From contig VGYB01000004.1 in NCBI GenBank assembly GCA_016873115.1, forward strand, positions 40,582-104,581: a stretch of DNA of 64,000 nucleotides, read 5' to 3'. The notes under the pieces are model-generated. The model was not told where the DNA came from, did no database searches, and saw only the letters and a program-made list of their open reading frames with translations. The stretch's first letter is position 1. Each line of letters opens with the position of its first letter. The position numbers and the translations under genes were made by a program. This stretch comes from Planctomycetota bacterium. GTDB taxonomy: Bacteria > Planctomycetota > Phycisphaerae > Phycisphaerales > SM1A02. Below, one piece after another: positions 63,306 through 64,000 of this stretch.

Positions 63306-64000
63306 TCAACCCTTCACAGGAACCAGCCGCGTCACGCGGCCCTGCGGCACCCATTCGGCGACCAGGATGCTGCCATCGGCAAGCCAGATCGCATCGTGCG
63401 GGTGCACGAATCGGCCGAACTGAAAACTCTCGGTCGGCTGTCCGCGCAGGTTCGTGGGGTGACCATCGCCAAGCGCGACCACGGGCTTGAAGGACTCGTC
63501 GTAGAGACAGACGACGCTTTCAAGGTCCGGCACCAGCATCAGGTTGCCGCGGAACTTCATGTCGCACGGCATGCGCACGCCGTCGGTGTGAATCGCCACC
63601 GGCGTGCCATCGAGCGCAAGCACCTGGATGCGTCGGTTGCCGCGGTCGGCGACGACCAGCATCGGCTCCTTGCCGCGCGGATCGATGCCCAGCCCGTGCG
63701 GGCAGCTCGTCTCGCCCTTGCCCGAGCCGGGCTTGGTGATGATCTTCTTCCACTGGCCGTCAGCACCGAAGAGATGGATGAAGCCCTTGCCGTAGCCGTC
63801 GCCCACGAAGAGGTCGCCACCCGGATGGAACGCGACATTCGTCGGGCACCACTCCGAAGCCGAGCCGTACACGCCGCTCTGCATCGGGCAGGTCGCGGTC
63901 CACACCACGGTGCCATCGAGCGCGGTCTTCACCACGCAGCGCCGGCGCGTGTCGCAGTGATAGAGGTACTCACGGTCGCCTTCCTTGCGCAGGTCGAGAC
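63306..64000 (-). CDS. NHL-repeat beta-propeller protein (5' end outside window)
   Basis: The frame is open to the right edge, so the N-terminus is missing; about 230 residues are visible. Repeated NHL-type strands are clear: PTNVAFHPGGDLFVGDGYG, CPHGLGIDPRG, LVVADRGNRRIQVLALDG, VHPHDAIWLADGSILVAEW. The visible part begins around YLYHCDTRRRCVVKTALDG, one blade of the propeller. Such proteins are numerous in planctomycetes and usually exported, but whether this one has a signal cannot be seen. No catalytic residues are evident. It converges with the kinase gene, 4 bases apart. Confidence 0.88.
   Translation of the reverse strand, partial: LDLRKEGDREYLYHCDTRRRCVVKTALDGTVVWTATCPMQSGVYGSASEWCPTNVAFHPGGDLFVGDGYGKGFIHLFGADGQWKKIITKPGSGKGETSCPHGLGIDPRGKEPMLVVADRGNRRIQVLALDGTPVAIHTDGVRMPCDMKFRGNLMLVPDLESVVCLYDESFKPVVALGDGHPTNLRGQPTESFQFGRFVHPHDAIWLADGSILVAEWVPQGRVTRLVPVKG

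Overview
The window is a GC-rich (about two thirds by eye), gene-dense bacterial chromosome segment with no mobile elements, tRNA, rRNA or CRISPR that I can see. It most resembles a planctomycete of the Phycisphaerae type. The hints are a Ser/Thr kinase with kinesin-light-chain-type TPRs, an NHL-propeller protein, a small histone H1-like protein, a stand-alone LigD-phosphoesterase-like protein, a CpeT-like lipoprotein, frequent GTG starts and tight stop/start overlaps. This placement is inference from gene content, not from a marker tree.

Layout. 1-7064 (+): arginine operon argC(partial)-argB-argF-argG-argH::argA-argJ, in which argininosuccinate lyase is fused to an N-acetylglutamate synthase-like GNAT domain. 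7119-8111 (-): pheS. 8237-22285 (-): one S10-spc-alpha ribosomal super-operon of 27 genes (rpsJ to rplQ, with secY, infA, rpmJ and rpoA). It lacks rpmD, adk, map and rpsD, and both S14 and L36 have lost their zinc ligands. 22458-26962 (+): secreted protein, lipoprotein, family 2 glycosyltransferase and an unknown protein. 26914-32016 (-): YhaM-like exonuclease, NAD(P)HX dehydratase, secreted transglutaminase-like protein, lysS. 32076-36191 (+): phosphofructokinase, a small protein, plsY, purB, isochorismatase-like hydrolase. 36259-36444 (-): H1-like protein. 36554-44248 (+): FabZ-like dehydratase, manA, a solitary atpD, an MscS channel, a gluzincin peptidase, a lipoprotein and an SGNH hydrolase. 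44325-48226 (-): iscS-iscU-iscA, an ArsR-methyltransferase fusion and a TPR lipoprotein. 48287-49236 (+): LigD-PE-like and DUF456-like proteins. 49265-50587 (-): hisS. 50642-55509 (+): an ABC importer operon with a duplicated substrate-binding protein and an inserted STAS-domain protein. 55570-58154 (+): 3-hydroxybutyryl-CoA dehydrogenase and an isobutyryl-CoA-mutase-like large subunit. 58195-59583 (-): citrate synthase and a small companion. 59658-63301 (+): CpeT-like lipoprotein and the TPR kinase. 63306-64000 (-): partial NHL protein.

The most notable signal is regulatory. At least nine monocistronic or first-in-operon genes carry a TAnnnT hexamer ending exactly 6 or 7 bases before the start codon. 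This is the arrangement expected of leaderless transcripts. The ribosomal operon, gltA and the H1-like gene instead have longer leaders and Shine-Dalgarno sequences. Other points worth following are the STAS-linked tandem-SBP transporter, the ArgH-ArgA fusion, the mutase with Phe/Gln specificity residues, and a kinase whose catalytic loop reads HRDITPRN. No intergenic stretch exceeds 300 bases.
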